Assembly (NCBI RefSeq): GCF_000185845.1
Contig: NZ_GL629647.1
Coordinates: 309,693-316,779, forward strand
Source of the DNA: Segatella salivae DSM 15606
GTDB taxonomy: Bacteria; Bacteroidota; Bacteroidia; Bacteroidales; Bacteroidaceae
Reading direction: 5' to 3'
Length of the DNA: 7,087 bases
Positions 7,023 through 7,087 of this stretch are shown here, piece after piece. A program made the translations under genes and the position numbers. The notes under the pieces were generated by a model, which worked only from the letters and a program-made list of their open reading frames with translations, ran no database searches and was not told the DNA's origin. Position 1 is the first letter of the stretch; the number at the start of each line of letters is the position of its first letter.

Positions 7023-7087
7023 CAGTCTGAAGTTACGAAAAGAGTGTAATTTATTGGAAATGAGCGTAGGTTAATTGCTCTTTATGG

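Larger units (their letters stand above)
6443..7087. other. AT-rich intergenic region, about 645 bases, no supported gene
   Basis: No open frame of convincing length or composition is present on either strand after the addB stop. The left third (to about 6660) carries two inverted repeats, listed separately. The middle (about 6660-6960) is very AT-rich and I see no gene, tRNA or rRNA in it, only short palindromes such as CTTATAAG (6789-6796). A 38-codon frame at 6901-7017 was considered and rejected. The right end holds a promoter and, from about 7029, the probable 5' leader of a gene that begins at or beyond the edge. No classical intrinsic terminator (GC-rich stem followed by a T-run) is visible after addB. 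Confidence 0.75.

Noticed and set aside
6443..7087. CRISPR array, tRNA or insertion sequence in the intergenic region
   Set aside because: There are no regularly spaced repeats, no cloverleaf or conserved tRNA loop sequences, and no transposase fragment or clear terminal repeats with target duplications.

Overview
This window looks like a chromosomal segment from a member of the Bacteroidota, most likely order Bacteroidales and plausibly a Prevotella-like genus. The evidence is low GC content, no Shine-Dalgarno sequences ahead of the starts, a TAnnTTTG promoter box near the right end, and protein families typical of this phylum: a DUF5686-type outer-membrane protein and the short, divergent AddA/AddB pair. 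I cannot identify the species from the sequence alone.

Layout. Positions 1-444 hold the C-terminal 147 residues of an outer-membrane beta-barrel protein whose start lies left of the window. Positions 444-3671 encode AddA (RecB-like helicase/nuclease, 1075 aa) and 3671-6442 encode AddB (inactivated-helicase/nuclease with an iron-sulfur cluster motif, 923 aa). All three are on the + strand. Each downstream start overlaps the preceding stop by one base (TAATG), so they form one tightly packed transcription unit with probable translational coupling. Positions 6443-7087 are an AT-rich stretch of about 645 bases with no convincing gene. It holds a long imperfect inverted repeat (6471-6552), a second AT-rich inverted repeat with a competing alternative hairpin (6598-6642), and at its right end a Bacteroidota-type promoter (-7 box at 7015-7022) that should drive a rightward gene beginning at or beyond the window edge.

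How the genes work together. AddA and AddB should form the AddAB helicase-nuclease, the RecBCD-equivalent that resects double-strand breaks and loads RecA. AddA has a complete set of superfamily 1 helicase motifs and a RecB-type nuclease site. AddB has no Walker A motif but keeps a nuclease site and the four-cysteine iron-sulfur cluster seen in other AddB proteins. The upstream membrane protein has no obvious functional link beyond sharing the transcription unit.

The coding part is recognisable housekeeping DNA, and I see no undescribed multi-gene system. The parts most worth a second look are the structured DNA/RNA elements after addB and the coupling of a recombination complex to an outer-membrane protein gene.
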